From Lyophyllum atratum (lineage: Eukaryota; Basidiomycota; Agaricomycetes; Agaricales; Lyophyllaceae): a stretch of DNA of 64,000 nucleotides. Under the pieces are notes generated by a model. The model did no database searches and was not told where the DNA came from. It saw only the letters and a list, made by a program, of their open reading frames with translations. Positions 12,657 through 23,265 of the stretch are shown here, piece after piece. Every line of letters begins with the position of its first letter. Positions within the stretch are counted from its first letter, which is position 1. Both the position numbers and the translations under genes were made by a program. Location of the stretch: the NCBI GenBank assembly GCA_014905825.1, contig JACGCN010000003.1:1922001-1986000 (forward strand). Reading direction: 5' to 3'.

Positions 12657-13150
12657 CGGGGCTTGATCAGCGTGCACAAAAACACAGCAGCGTCTTCGAA
12701 CATAGCTGAGGGTATTTGTAACCGTCTTTGATCATTGTCCCACCAGGATAAAGCATATGCAGAAACATATACCTTCGGACATTCAGCACACATGTGACCG
12801 GAACCATGGGAAGCAAGAAGCAGTAAAGTCGGGGGGTGGGAGTTGTTTCCCAAGGCCGAGACTGTACAGCATCGGCACCTGAAGGGACATCACTGAGGTA
12901 GTCAGTCACTTGTCCGTACAAGAATCAGCGGTGTTTTCGCGCTGGAGTGAGACATAAGCGAGGAAGCGCATCCGTGGAGTGTTGTCGTAAGCAATTATCG
13001 TTGCAGGATGAGGTCTACGGTCCGCAGTGAGATATATCGCCGCCTTACAGGAGTGCGTGTTATCGATGAGCCATTGTCCGGCGCCCGATGAGTCAAATGC
13101 TGGTTGTGGGCTAATGAGGGTTCCATTGTCGAACCCAGAGCAGCCCAGAG
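12657..13150. promoter_or_regulatory. Upstream region of the monooxygenase, bounded by a Copia insertion
   Basis: This 494-bp stretch lies between the monooxygenase ATG and the left LTR. It must hold whatever remains of the proximal promoter. I see no recognisable binding-site array. Its last five bases, CAGAG (13146-13150), are the left copy of the Copia target-site duplication. Confidence 0.45.
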
Positions 13151-13500
13151 TGTTAGGATCTGATCAGGCACCTAGACGCTTTGTGTCGAGGGCCGATTAG
13201 ATCACGGTCTATTTCTTTATCTCATACTTGACAAACGGCCTCTTAGATACAAAGGCCCTTTATCATACATACAGTATATATACCCGTAGCTACTCGTCTT
13301 TACACCCTCAGTCAACTATACAAGAGACTGAGGGTGAGCCACTTACTTACTCACCATACTTATCATTACTGACGTACCTTAGTTTACATTCTCTCTTATC
13401 ACTTAGGTACGATGATCAATACAGTCAACTATACAAGAGACTGAGGTTTACATTCTCTCTTATCACTTAGTCTATTATCCTACGGTATAGGATTCTAACA
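13151..13500 (+). repeat. Left LTR of the Copia element
   Basis: A 350-bp repeat matching 18319-18668, with terminal TGTTAG...CTAACA. A TATA-like stretch (GTATATATAC) lies near 13274. Just after it a perfect 9-bp inverted repeat, CCCTCAGTC (13305-13313) and GACTGAGGG (13326-13334), could form a hairpin with a 12-nt loop in the transcript. Two short blocks are repeated inside the LTR: one beginning GTCAACTATACAAG and one beginning TTTACATTCTCTC. Confidence 0.97.
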
Positions 13501-13512
13501 GGTTATGGGCAT
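13501..13512 (+). other. Probable primer-binding site of the Copia element
   Basis: GGTTATGGGC directly follows the left LTR. Its complement resembles the anticodon stem-loop of initiator Met tRNA (CAUAACC core), the internal half-tRNA primer known for Drosophila copia and relatives. The exact tRNA of this host is not in the window, so the pairing is inferred. Confidence 0.55.
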
Positions 13513-13677
13513 AAGCCGTACACTTTAACAGTGACGAGCTTTTGAATCCCTACCGTACCCTCGGGACCATCGTTCCGATCGGATCATCTCCGGGCCCAGT
13601 GTCCCGATCTTATCAGCGCGTCGTAATCTTATCGACACGCGCCTCGCCACTCGCGCGATTCCCTTTGTCGTTGCTCA

Positions 13678-16600
13678 ATGACTGTTCCCCCACCTCAAAC
13701 CTCCCCTCCCCCACCTCAGAACACAGCAATGTCCCTACCCACTGATGTATCCAACCCATCCGTCCCTCGTGCTACCATTCGAACCGTCTGGTCCGGCACC
13801 AAGCTCGATCGCATCAACGGCGACTTTAATCATTGGGCTAGAATTCTCGAAGACGCCCTCATTATGAACGGTCTCGACGAGTACGTATTCGCCCCCATTG
13901 TAGAACAACCGTCTATCAAGACCGAGCCCCGTGCCCACGCCAATTGGAAGCGCAACGACAAACTCGCCCTCGCGTTCATCCGCTCAGCCGTCGAAGAGAC
14001 GGAGATCTCTGATCTACAACAGGAAGGAACTGCGAAGGCATGCTACGACGACCTGAAGCTCCGCGCGCAGCGCGAAGGTCCCGTTAAGCAAGTCTCCCTC
14101 CTTCGAGAGGCACTCTCTATCTACTGCTCCTCATCCGAGCCGCTTCCCACGACGGCGAAGAAGATATCCGACACCGTCAAACGCGCATTCGACATGGGTA
14201 CTATTACCTGTGATCTATTCATCTGCATCGCGCTACTGAACAGCCTCAACGGCGACTCCTTCGATTCCCTACAGGCTTCGGTATCTCGCGGCCTTGCCGA
14301 CTCGACCGCAGCTAAACCATTTACCGCCGCCGACATCCGTCGACTCATGGAAAACCAGCAAACCATCATCAATTCCAAATCCTCCAACCACTCATCCGAC
14401 ACCGCGCTTGTTGCCAAAAGCCAGTATCCGAACGACCTCCCGGGCCACAATCACGGTGCGGGGGCGATCTGCTGCACCTTATGTCAATCGAAGGGACGAC
14501 CGTGTCGGGGCCACTCACAGAAGTGGTGTGTTCAGAAAGGAGGAGGAATGGAAGGCAAGACGATCGCAGAATCCATCGCGGCGCGCGGCGGTCCAGCTGG
14601 AAAAGGGAAGGAACAAAGAAAGGGGGGGAACGCGAAAGCTTACATAGCCGTCAAAGGCAGCGACGGCCAGGCTTTCTTCGTTGATCCCACCTATCTTACT
14701 AAACTACAAACCGACGCGAAGTCCTCAGAATTCGCCGGTCTCGCCTCAGATTCTACCCCGTCGGGCACCGGCATCGCGTCTATCGAGGAGATCGAATATC
14801 ACGGTTTCCTAGCCATCGAAGACCCCATCACAGACGTTGAAGAAACCATTCTCGCAATTCCCGCCATCGCGTCGCAACCCACACTTGAAGCTCAACCGTT
14901 CTTCGTCGATTCCGGCGCGACGGTTCATATTTCCCCAAATCGCGACGATTTCATCACTCTTCGCACAATCCCACCTCGCCAAATCCGCGGAGTCGGTGGC
15001 TCTGCTATCGCAGCCGTCGGCATCGGGAATATTCGTCTCCGCGTAGCTAGTGGTGCATATATCACCCTCAAGGACGCCCTGTACATCCCTACATCCACAG
15101 TCCGCCTCATCTCCGTCAGCTCCCTGTCTGCCTCTTCCGGCATATCCACCCACTTCGACCACGACTCGGTTAAAATCCTCGACCGTAGTTCTGGCGTCCT
15201 CATCGCCCGTGGATCCCTTCTCCCAAACCAACGCCTCTACTCCTTAGACCTATTCACCGCGATCGCCGACCACGCCTACGCCACCCAACATGCCGTCGAC
15301 CTCGAAACCTGGCACCGCCGTCTCGGCCATGCCAATTTCCAGGCGCTCACGGACATGACCAGGGCAGGCCTATTATCTGGCATCGCAGGTACGCCTAATA
15401 CCTCCTCTTCCAAACCACCGAAATGTGACGCGTGTATTCTTGGAAAACAGACCAAGACACCAGTCCCAAAGGTGCGGGAGGAAGGAAAAGGGCATAGGGC
15501 GACGCGGAAACTGGAGAAAGTGTGGATAGATTTATCAGGTCCAATGACTGTAGCATCGCGCACTGGCAATAAATATGTCATGAATATCGTCGATGACTAT
15601 TCCAGTAAAGCGTGGTCCATCCCCCTGAAACTCAAGTCCGACGCACTTCCTGCTCTGAAGGCTTGGGAACTCGCGAGAGAAACGGAGACAGGACTAAAAG
15701 TCGGTATCTATCGCACCGGCTTCGATGGGGAACTCAAAGGACACGAGATGGATAAGTGGTTACAATCTCGAGGCACAACTCAGGAATTGGGCGCGCCCTA
15801 TACTTCAGCTCACATGGGACGCGTCGAACGCATGCATCGCACGCTCATGGGAAAAGCGCGAACCATGTGGATCGCGACGGGATGCCCCACAAATTTATGG
15901 GACGAATTTTACCTCACGGCAGCGCACCTACATGAGAAGACCGTCACCAAATCACTCAAAGGAACCACCCCGTTCGAGCTCTGGTATGAACGCAAACCTG
16001 ACTACTCCTATATGAGGGAAATAGGATGTCGAGCTTTCGTTCTTATCAACGCACATAACCCAAAGATCTATGAGCGCTCCGTAGAATGCATCCTCATCGG
16101 ATACGGACAAAACTCGAAAACCTACCGGTGCTACGAGCGACAAACCCAGAAGGTCCATCAATCATACCATGTCCGCTTCCTTGAAAGCCATGACGGTCAT
16201 ATACCTCCACCTCTCCATCTTCCCGACGCTGCCGCAGAAGAATCGTCAACTCTCGAGCATATTCGTGCAAGCTCAACTGTTAACCCGATCCATGTCGACG
16301 ACGATGAAGCCTTACCTCTGCCGATTGTCGAGGAACAGGTTAATCCACCGGCATTACCGCCAGTCGACCATCTCGCACCCTTACCGGACATACCCCCTGC
16401 TCCCGAACCTCTGCGACGTTCCAATCGCATACCTACGCCCACTACAAAAATCAACCCTGACCACCCAACTGCAACGCAACGCGCAGTCCAGGAATCGAAA
16501 GAGAGCGCGGAACGCATCAAAGCCGCCAAAGCGGAACGTCGCGCACAGGCCGAGACCCATGACGTCGACGCCGGATCCGAGATCAGGGATCTACTGGATG

Positions 16601-18273
16601 TTCCTGAGCTCAGGGATGATCTCGATCATGATCGACTCTTGGCAGCCATCATGGACTCCGGAGGGATTGATCCGACGAGTCTCGAGTTTGATGACGAGCC
16701 GAAAACGTGGGCAGAAGCTAAGGCCTCCGCAGACGCGGATAGATGGGCGGAGGGATATAGAGATGAACTGAACTCATTGAAGGAAATGGGGGTTTACAAG
16801 CTCATACCTCGTTCCGAGGTCCCACAAGGTCAGAAAGTACGCAAGGGACGCCCGATCTTTAAGATCAAACGAGATGAAAACGGGAAAGCGGTCAGATTCA
16901 AGGTTCGTCTAGTATTCAAAGGCTACGAACAAATATACGGGCGAGACTACACCAAAACCACCTCACCCACAGCGCGTATGGAGTCGTGGCGAATTCTCCT
17001 TCATATTGCCGCCTCTAAAGGCTGGGACGCGACTCAAATCGACGTGAAAACGGCTTTCCTATATGGATTACTACCTGAAGACGAAACCCAGTACATGGAA
17101 CAACCGGAAGGATTCGAGGAACCGGGGAAAGGTGACTGGGTATGGTGTCTGGTTAGGGGATTGTACGGCATGAAGCAAAGCGGAAGGATATGGAACAAAA
17201 CGCTCAACGACAACATGATGGCTTGGGGATTTACACGCCTTTCTTGCGAGTCCTGCATCTATTACCGCAAAACTGACACTGGTACTATCATAGCCGCTGT
17301 CCATGTGGATGACTTCCTATCCATTGCGGACTCCAAAGCCGAAAACGACCGTTTCAAAGCCCAGATGCGTACCGCGTGGACTATATCAGATCTCGGGACA
17401 CCGCGGTTCGTCGTTGGCATCGCCGTGGAATGGGACCTCCCCAACCGATCCGTAAGGCTCTCACAAACGGCGCTAATCGACAAGGTCATCCATCAGTTCG
17501 GCCAGAAAGACGCAGCCCCCATTTCCCTCCCGATGGACCCGGGACTGAAGCTACGACGCGTAGATCGCGCGTCTCTACCTAAGGAGGAGCAGGACACACT
17601 TGCGAAAATCCCATATCGATCCCTTGTCGGGTGTCTTCTCTATCTCGCGATCTCGACGCGCCCCGACATATCTTACGCCGTTCAACAACTAACACAATAC
17701 GTCGACTCATACTCATCCATTCACTGGAACGCGGCGATCCGATTAGTTCGATACTTAAAAGGAACGCGCGATCTCAAATTACATCTCGGAGGAGAAAGTC
17801 CCACATCAATACTTGGATTCACGGACTCCGATTGGGCTGCCTGTCTCGACACCAGGCGAAGTATCGGCGGATTCGTATGGAGCTTAGGATCAGGAGCCGT
17901 CTCATGGGCGGCGAGGAAACAGAAAACCGTCGCAGCGTCATCATGCGAAGCCGAATACATGGCCGCGTTCGAAGCCGCGCAAGAATGCATCTGGCTCCGC
18001 GCCTTACTGAAAGGTATCGATCACGATGTTTCTACTGAAGCCACCACCATCCTCTGCGACAATAACGCCGCGATAAACCTTTCCGAAGATCCCCTTCTCC
18101 ACGCACGCGTCAAACACGTCGACATTAAATACCACTTTCTTCGGGAGCGCGTACAATCCAACGAAATCAATATCCGCTACGTTAACACCAAACACAATGT
18201 CGCGGACGTCTTCACAAAACCTCTCCCCCGCGAACTGTTCCACCGTTTCCGTGATCTACTTGGCCTGCGATAA
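13678..18273 (+). CDS. Copia Gag-Pol polyprotein
   Basis: A single 1531-residue frame without stops or introns. The N-terminal Gag (about 30-290) contains WARILEDALIMNG and an atypical Cys/His cluster (CTLC, then CRGH and WC) before the GGGMEGKT linker. The aspartic protease active site FVDSGAT is at about 409-415. The integrase zinc finger follows (WHRRLGH... CDACILGK, about 545-590), with core residues D (WIDLSGP, near 617), D (GFDGEL, near 682) and E (VERMHRTL, near 717). Reverse transcriptase spans about 1030-1270, with DVKTAFLYG and a HVDDF catalytic box near residue 1209. RNase H begins at TDSDWA (near 1381) and includes CEAEYMA and HVDIKYHFLRE. Every catalytic residue I can check is present. 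The frame starts 177 bp after the left LTR. Confidence 0.96.
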   Translation: MTVPPPQTSPPPPQNTAMSLPTDVSNPSVPRATIRTVWSGTKLDRINGDFNHWARILEDALIMNGLDEYVFAPIVEQPSIKTEPRAHANWKRNDKLALAFIRSAVEETEISDLQQEGTAKACYDDLKLRAQREGPVKQVSLLREALSIYCSSSEPLPTTAKKISDTVKRAFDMGTITCDLFICIALLNSLNGDSFDSLQASVSRGLADSTAAKPFTAADIRRLMENQQTIINSKSSNHSSDTALVAKSQYPNDLPGHNHGAGAICCTLCQSKGRPCRGHSQKWCVQKGGGMEGKTIAESIAARGGPAGKGKEQRKGGNAKAYIAVKGSDGQAFFVDPTYLTKLQTDAKSSEFAGLASDSTPSGTGIASIEEIEYHGFLAIEDPITDVEETILAIPAIASQPTLEAQPFFVDSGATVHISPNRDDFITLRTIPPRQIRGVGGSAIAAVGIGNIRLRVASGAYITLKDALYIPTSTVRLISVSSLSASSGISTHFDHDSVKILDRSSGVLIARGSLLPNQRLYSLDLFTAIADHAYATQHAVDLETWHRRLGHANFQALTDMTRAGLLSGIAGTPNTSSSKPPKCDACILGKQTKTPVPKVREEGKGHRATRKLEKVWIDLSGPMTVASRTGNKYVMNIVDDYSSKAWSIPLKLKSDALPALKAWELARETETGLKVGIYRTGFDGELKGHEMDKWLQSRGTTQELGAPYTSAHMGRVERMHRTLMGKARTMWIATGCPTNLWDEFYLTAAHLHEKTVTKSLKGTTPFELWYERKPDYSYMREIGCRAFVLINAHNPKIYERSVECILIGYGQNSKTYRCYERQTQKVHQSYHVRFLESHDGHIPPPLHLPDAAAEESSTLEHIRASSTVNPIHVDDDEALPLPIVEEQVNPPALPPVDHLAPLPDIPPAPEPLRRSNRIPTPTTKINPDHPTATQRAVQESKESAERIKAAKAERRAQAETHDVDAGSEIRDLLDVPELRDDLDHDRLLAAIMDSGGIDPTSLEFDDEPKTWAEAKASADADRWAEGYRDELNSLKEMGVYKLIPRSEVPQGQKVRKGRPIFKIKRDENGKAVRFKVRLVFKGYEQIYGRDYTKTTSPTARMESWRILLHIAASKGWDATQIDVKTAFLYGLLPEDETQYMEQPEGFEEPGKGDWVWCLVRGLYGMKQSGRIWNKTLNDNMMAWGFTRLSCESCIYYRKTDTGTIIAAVHVDDFLSIADSKAENDRFKAQMRTAWTISDLGTPRFVVGIAVEWDLPNRSVRLSQTALIDKVIHQFGQKDAAPISLPMDPGLKLRRVDRASLPKEEQDTLAKIPYRSLVGCLLYLAISTRPDISYAVQQLTQYVDSYSSIHWNAAIRLVRYLKGTRDLKLHLGGESPTSILGFTDSDWAACLDTRRSIGGFVWSLGSGAVSWAARKQKTVAASSCEAEYMAAFEAAQECIWLRALLKGIDHDVSTEATTILCDNNAAINLSEDPLLHARVKHVDIKYHFLRERVQSNEINIRYVNTKHNVADVFTKPLPRELFHRFRDLLGLR

Positions 18274-18305
18274 TTGCCACGATTCCATGCGAGGAGGAGC
18301 GTCTA

Positions 18306-18318
18306 GGGTGAGGAGGAG
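18306..18318 (+). other. Polypurine tract of the Copia element
   Basis: The purine-rich GGGTGAGGAGGAG abuts the right LTR, the position at which plus-strand DNA synthesis is primed in LTR retrotransposons. Confidence 0.7.
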
Positions 18319-18668
18319 TGTTAGGATCTGATCAGGCACCTAGACGCTTTGTGTCGAGGGCCGATTAGATCACGGTCTATTTCTTTATCTCATACTTGAC
18401 AAACGGCCTCTTAGATACAAAGGCCCTTTATCATACATACAGTATATATACCCGTAGCTACTCGTCTTTACACCCTCAGTCAACTATACAAGAGACTGAG
18501 GGTGAGCCACTTACTTACTCACCATACTTATCATTACTGACGTACCTTAGTTTACATTCTCTCTTATCACTTAGGTACGATGATCAATACAGTCAACTAT
18601 ACAAGAGACTGAGGTTTACATTCTCTCTTATCACTTAGTCTATTATCCTACGGTATAGGATTCTAACA
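18319..18668 (+). repeat. Right LTR of the Copia element
   Basis: A 350-bp repeat that reads base for base like 13151-13500 by eye, starting TGTTAGG and ending CTAACA, then followed by the right CAGAG duplication. Confidence 0.97.
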
Positions 18669-18673
18669 CAGAG

Positions 18674-20025
18674 CACCACGCTGGTGAAGCCAAAGTGTGA
18701 CCCTCAAAGCTGCTAGATTGCTGAGAGGTGGTAACAGGGAGGAGAGGTGTGTAGCATGCTCGACAGCGGACGTGTACGACTTGAGCATTCTAGATCGGAG
18801 AACAAGCGTTGATGTCTTTTCGACTAGTGAGCGCTGGGAGCAGGGCCTGTGCATTCGGGAATGGACTCAAGCCCTAGGTCCAATACACGCTCTATGGGGA
18901 TTTCGAAAACCCAAATGAGGACATATGGGCCCACGGCCATAAAACTCAAACCCATTTCAGACATGGGAATGGATTTCGAGGCTTTATGATGCGTAATATA
19001 CCTTGTCGAGAGTTCAGAGTGGCACGTTGTTACGTATCTTTCATATGAATTCTGTAGGCCCCACGAGGGTCGACGGGCCTCCGCACTGGGCGATGGCGGC
19101 CGGATTATGAGGTGTGCATGTTGGCGTGAAACCATTTGCGGTCGATCCGAGACGCCGAGCCTAGTCCTGGCCTGGTCTGCGAGGGTCTGCGAGTGGAGTA
19201 GGGGAAGAACAAGTTTAAGACGCCCAGACTCGAGCCAATGTGCCATGCTCGTCACGGTAGCTTGGAAAGATATACAGTTGATGAGTTTTTGAGTGCGCTT
19301 GGGATAGCAAGGCAACATGCAAGGTCCATAGTAGATCTTCGACGCTTCCCGAGCCGCAGATCCGTGCGCGAGACATAGAGGCAACCGCGGACAGTCTCAG
19401 CTTCTGTGGAAGAGGCTGAAGGAGGTTGTGTCTGATGATGCATAAATTCCAAGGTGAACTTCGTCGGAGAAGACGGCTTGGCAGTCCAGGCTCAGTTCAT
19501 GTATGACGTAACACAAAATTGCATGGTCGCGACTCGCAGCCAGGGCGAGAGTCTGCCCCGTCTGAAAGTCGCCCTTGACCCTCTACAGGTAGATAAGGCA
19601 ATAACTGAGGTGATCAGTTACTTACACAAGCTGAATCCTACTAGAATGAGAACATATTCCTACTCAATGTGAAGCAGATCAACTTCAAGCTTCTGATTCC
19701 ATTGTTATCGCGGAATCTGACTAGTATCAGAGGAATCCCGGGGAAGGAAGGTTCAAAAACCCGGGTGAACAGAGGATACATTCAAGACAGGCATCGGATG
19801 TTCCAGAGATGACAACGTAAATGGACATCGTTAACGGAACGAGGAACATCATAGGAGTTATGGTGCATCCACGATCACTAAGTAGTGAGGCTCGGTTAGA
19901 GAGCGACCTTTCCAGCGACGATACCGGCTGAGCAAAGTGCCATTTCATCAGTCCTGGAAGTTATAATGATTCGTAATGAAAGCTGCCGGTCCCATATAAA
20001 AAGATGCAATGTAACCAACTTGTCC
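18674..20025. other. Intergenic stretch downstream of the second transporter
   Basis: About 1.35 kb between the Copia element and the 3' end of the transporter. The longest open frame (minus strand 18824-19384) shows no recognisable motif and an irregular composition. I could not tie it to a gene. A decayed gene fragment is possible but not shown. Confidence 0.45.
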
Positions 20026-22468
20026 TCAAGTTTGGTACCGATAATCGGGGTGTAAATACCCTAACTGCTCGATTTCAGATGCTGTTTTGCCCTGTAGTCG
20101 GTGATCTCGCAGTCCTTGGTCACGCTTGGCGTTCTCGCCCCGCAAGTAGAGGTAGCCAACGACGGTGAGAACGCAGATCCCGCAGCTGGTGGAGAGATTG
20201 AGCGAGTTGCCGTTATGATAATTGGGAGCATCCGCTGGAAGGTAAGTCCAAACTCTGTTCACGAAGGGTTAGGTGCGCAATTATCCAGTCCGAATACGAA
20301 GTCACGGACGAGATGACAGATCCCAATGCACCGACACCTTTATAGGAACCAGAACTTCAGCTAATATGTCGCAGTGACATCCAAGATGACTAACCGGGAA
20401 TGAGAGCGGTTGCCACTGCTCTGATTGTGTCCGGCGTAGCATTATCTGTCCCCCATGCAAGAACCTCCATATCAATGTTAGGTGAAATTGGTTGTGAACA
20501 TGCAAATATCTGCTCACCAAAGGCCCGCCGGGAGAAGCACCTGCGAGAGTAAGGAAACACGCAGCGTAACTATCGCAGATGATTAGCCGCATGGACTGAT
20601 ATCATGGTGATTTGCAATGCTTACCGTGCATGAGAGTTCCTTGTTGCCACCGCGATGGCGTAGCCCGCGACCATGAAGAGTCCACAAATAAAAATTATAG
20701 CGGCCCGTTGTTTTGTTCGATAGCTGCAATAGGTACAGAAAACGGCCCATACAGCGCTAACGGCGTATGGAGGAACAGTCCGAAGCTGAGATTGTACGAC
20801 GGCTGGAGATATATTAGTTCCTCTACTTCGGTAAAGTGTTTGAATGACTTACTGTAATGCCCGACTGTCGAAGGAGTGTAAAAATTGGGCCGGAGAAGGG
20901 CAAAAAGGACATGACCTACGTGACGCAACCACCGTTGGCATGAAGAGGCTCAATCCCTGGAACGAGATATTGAGCATTACATACAGAACAGTACATAATA
21001 TCGTCTGCAACGTCCTCATTATTACATAACAGGTGGTAGAAAGCAGAGGGGTATACACACATGAAAACTAAAAGATTTAAGGACCAGCTTGGATGTGGCT
21101 CGCTCCCGCTGACCGTGCGTTTTCACTGCTTGATCAGCGTCGATGCGCGCAAGGGCCAGCGCACGCTCTTCCTCGTTCAACATGCGCGTGTGTTGTGGGT
21201 CGACAGGAAGGATCAAGAAACACAAGAGGCCAAACCCAGTCGTTATGATGCCTAAGATACATGAGTTTCGAAAGTGTAGCGCATAAATGGTGAACCTTCA
21301 CCTTCTATGAGAAAGATCTGAAAAGACCCTTAGCATGTTTTGACATTAGAAAACAAAGTTAATACCTTACGCCATGATTTTACCGTCCCAAAATCTGGTA
21401 CCGAGAGAAGACCAGACGCCAGCAGACCGCCAACTATGCAACTGGATCAGACCTATCGCTATCGTGAAAATCCAAGGGAAAACAAACATGCTCCTGCTAT
21501 AGGCGTTGAAGCCCCGAAGAAGAGGCCTATTCGAAGTACTAGTTCTTTACGTCGGTAATACTGCGAATTTGTTGTCACTATGAGTTCTCAGATAAATACG
21601 TAAAAACGGACCAACGCTTACACGGGAAAGCATATATGTCAGGCCCGACTAAAGAACGATGATTATCAGACGTAGCCCAACCCTCGGGTACTTGAGGCTC
21701 ACCAGCGTCCCACCTTCGGCTAAGCCCAGAAACACTCTCGTCACCACAAGGCCGGCGTATGATTTTATGAATGCTGTTCCAATAGAGACAACACCGAAAG
21801 CAGTGATCATCGCAGCTATCCATGGCGAGCCAAAGCGTTTGAGCGCAAGGTTGGAAGGGATATCGACTGCAATATACTGCCAAAGCAACCAAATTTAGAA
21901 GGCACAACGGTGGGCATCCTGGACTCACGAAGATGTAAAATACGGTAAGGGCGATATTGTAATCAAACCCTGACATGCCCAGGTCTTTCTCGATTCCTAT
22001 TTCAAGTTGGTTAACAATTGGCGCCGTTCAAACCTTTGGTATGAGTGAGGTAGTGCAAACCTGCGATCTTTGCATTTCCTGGAAATACGAACGTAAGCGG
22101 TGAGATTCATTACTGTGTCGAAGAAACCGACCTATAGCTGTCCTAAAGTTGGGCATACGTAAATCACCGTGAGTCATGGAGAATCCGATAGGAGACGTTA
22201 CCTATCAATGAAGTTGGTGCAATCTGAAGAGCGTTCTCAACACCTAGACGACTCCGGCCCATCGAAAGAGCTCACATGCGAGAGCAAACATGGGCAGCAG
22301 AAGCAAATCCAATTTCCTCACAAGCTTCCTCTCCGCGTCCGGATTGATGTCATGTTCGATGGACGAATCAGCCTTGGTATCAAGTTCGCGTTTGGATTCA
22401 ATGGAGTGTGCATCTCGCGTTGGTTCCAACTTCTCCACGTCCTGGGTGTCTTTCGAGGGAATGGACAT
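20026..22468 (-). CDS. MFS transporter, anion:cation symporter (ACS) family, 18 exons
   Basis: Complete ACS-family permease of 504 residues. Exons: 22276-22468, 22202-22223, 22132-22142, 22061-22078, 21929-21996, 21703-21876, 21622-21648, 21488-21560, 21366-21433, 21302-21317, 21061-21251, 20920-21004, 20853-20864, 20625-20802, 20518-20569, 20395-20464, 20310-20337, 20026-20254. Their lengths sum to 1515 nt. The product reads canonically: LLLLPMFALAYCTNFIDRT, GNAKIAGIEKDLG, VDIPSNLALKRFG, VTRVFLGLAEGGTLSG, RIGLFFGAS, LPVDPQHTRMLNEEER, QSQLRTVPPYAVSAVW, WGTDNATPDTIRAVATAL and LPADAPNYHNGNSLN. The short C-terminal tail ends HPDYRYQT. It is a different subfamily from the transporter at the left edge, so the two are not recent copies. 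Four exons are 18 nt or shorter besides the 12-nt one. Substrate unknown, probably an organic anion or vitamin. Confidence 0.92.
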
Positions 22469-23265
22469 GGTGGTCCTAACCAGCTAGAACAAGGAAGTAT
22501 ATGCGAGATTTAGTCGTTAAGTCCTTGGTATTACCGTTCTTCCTCATTGGTGGAGTTATTGTCATGGTAAGGAAAGAAGGTATGTACCGTGACATAGACA
22601 TGGGAACAGACCCTGACGTTTGGGTTTGAGTGGACATAGATCTTGAGAGATCACAAGTCGCATGGTAGGCTATCACAGGACGGAGATACTCTCTTCGGGA
22701 TAACTCGGCAAGTAGGTAGCCTGGTCCGTATTACTCCTGGTCCGCTGACCTTGCGCTGACCTTGAGGCTGGAATCATCAACTATCTCGTATATTAGTGAG
22801 ACCAGGCCCAGGGAGGGACATACCCAAGGTCAGAAAGCCACGATCTAACGGTCTCCAAGATCTTCAATCAACCATTATGCATTATGGCTGTACTGAGAAG
22901 GCAAGTTAAACCAAGTGTGCCAGTGTGCGGTACTAAATGGTTGTATAACTCACATTCGGGGATAAAGGAAGTCTTCTGACTCAATACCTCAAAAAGTACA
23001 GCACGTTGGAGTAACAGCTGAGCGCTGAGCGCTGAGGCCTGAGGAGTCTAGGATAGATTGTTCGATCGCTGTCCTTAGTCGAGTCAGTCGACTTCGACAG
23101 TAAACTCAGAGCTGTGTTGCTGCGGCCCGGGCTAAGCCTTACAATGACATATATAGCGACTTGAAGAAAGGGTTTCGCACACGGTCACATGACCACGACG
23201 CGCTTTGGTGTTGAACCGAGTTCAGCTTGCCAGCCACTTTCAACGCTTCTCTTCAGCTTACCGTC
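22469..23265. promoter_or_regulatory. Divergent promoter region, transporter and PACT-domain gene
   Basis: An 800-bp region between two divergent starts (22468 minus, 23266 plus). It carries the short direct repeat GAGCGCT twice near 23019-23032 but no other structure I can interpret. No gene seen. Confidence 0.5.

Larger units (their letters stand above)
13146..18673 (+). mobile_element. Complete Ty1/Copia LTR retrotransposon with target-site duplication
   Basis: The element proper spans 13151-18668 (5518 bp) and is flanked by the 5-bp direct repeat CAGAG at 13146-13150 and 18669-18673. It has two 350-bp LTRs that begin TGTTAGG and end CTAACA, a primer-binding site directly after the left LTR, one uninterrupted gag-pol frame, and a purine-rich tract before the right LTR. 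The domain order protease-integrase-reverse transcriptase-RNase H places it in Copia rather than Gypsy. The LTRs look identical over all 350 bp, so the insertion is recent and the copy may be competent. Confidence 0.97.

Noticed and set aside
14121..18243. Antisense frames inside the Copia element
   Set aside because: All overlap the continuous gag-pol frame and show no motif.
20026..22468. Transporter pseudogene
   Set aside because: Raw frames look broken, but splicing with 11-28-nt exons gives a 504-residue frame with every family motif.
1..22468. The two transporters as a recent duplicate pair
   Set aside because: They share only the family fold; helix sequences, loops and intron positions differ, so they are separate subfamilies.
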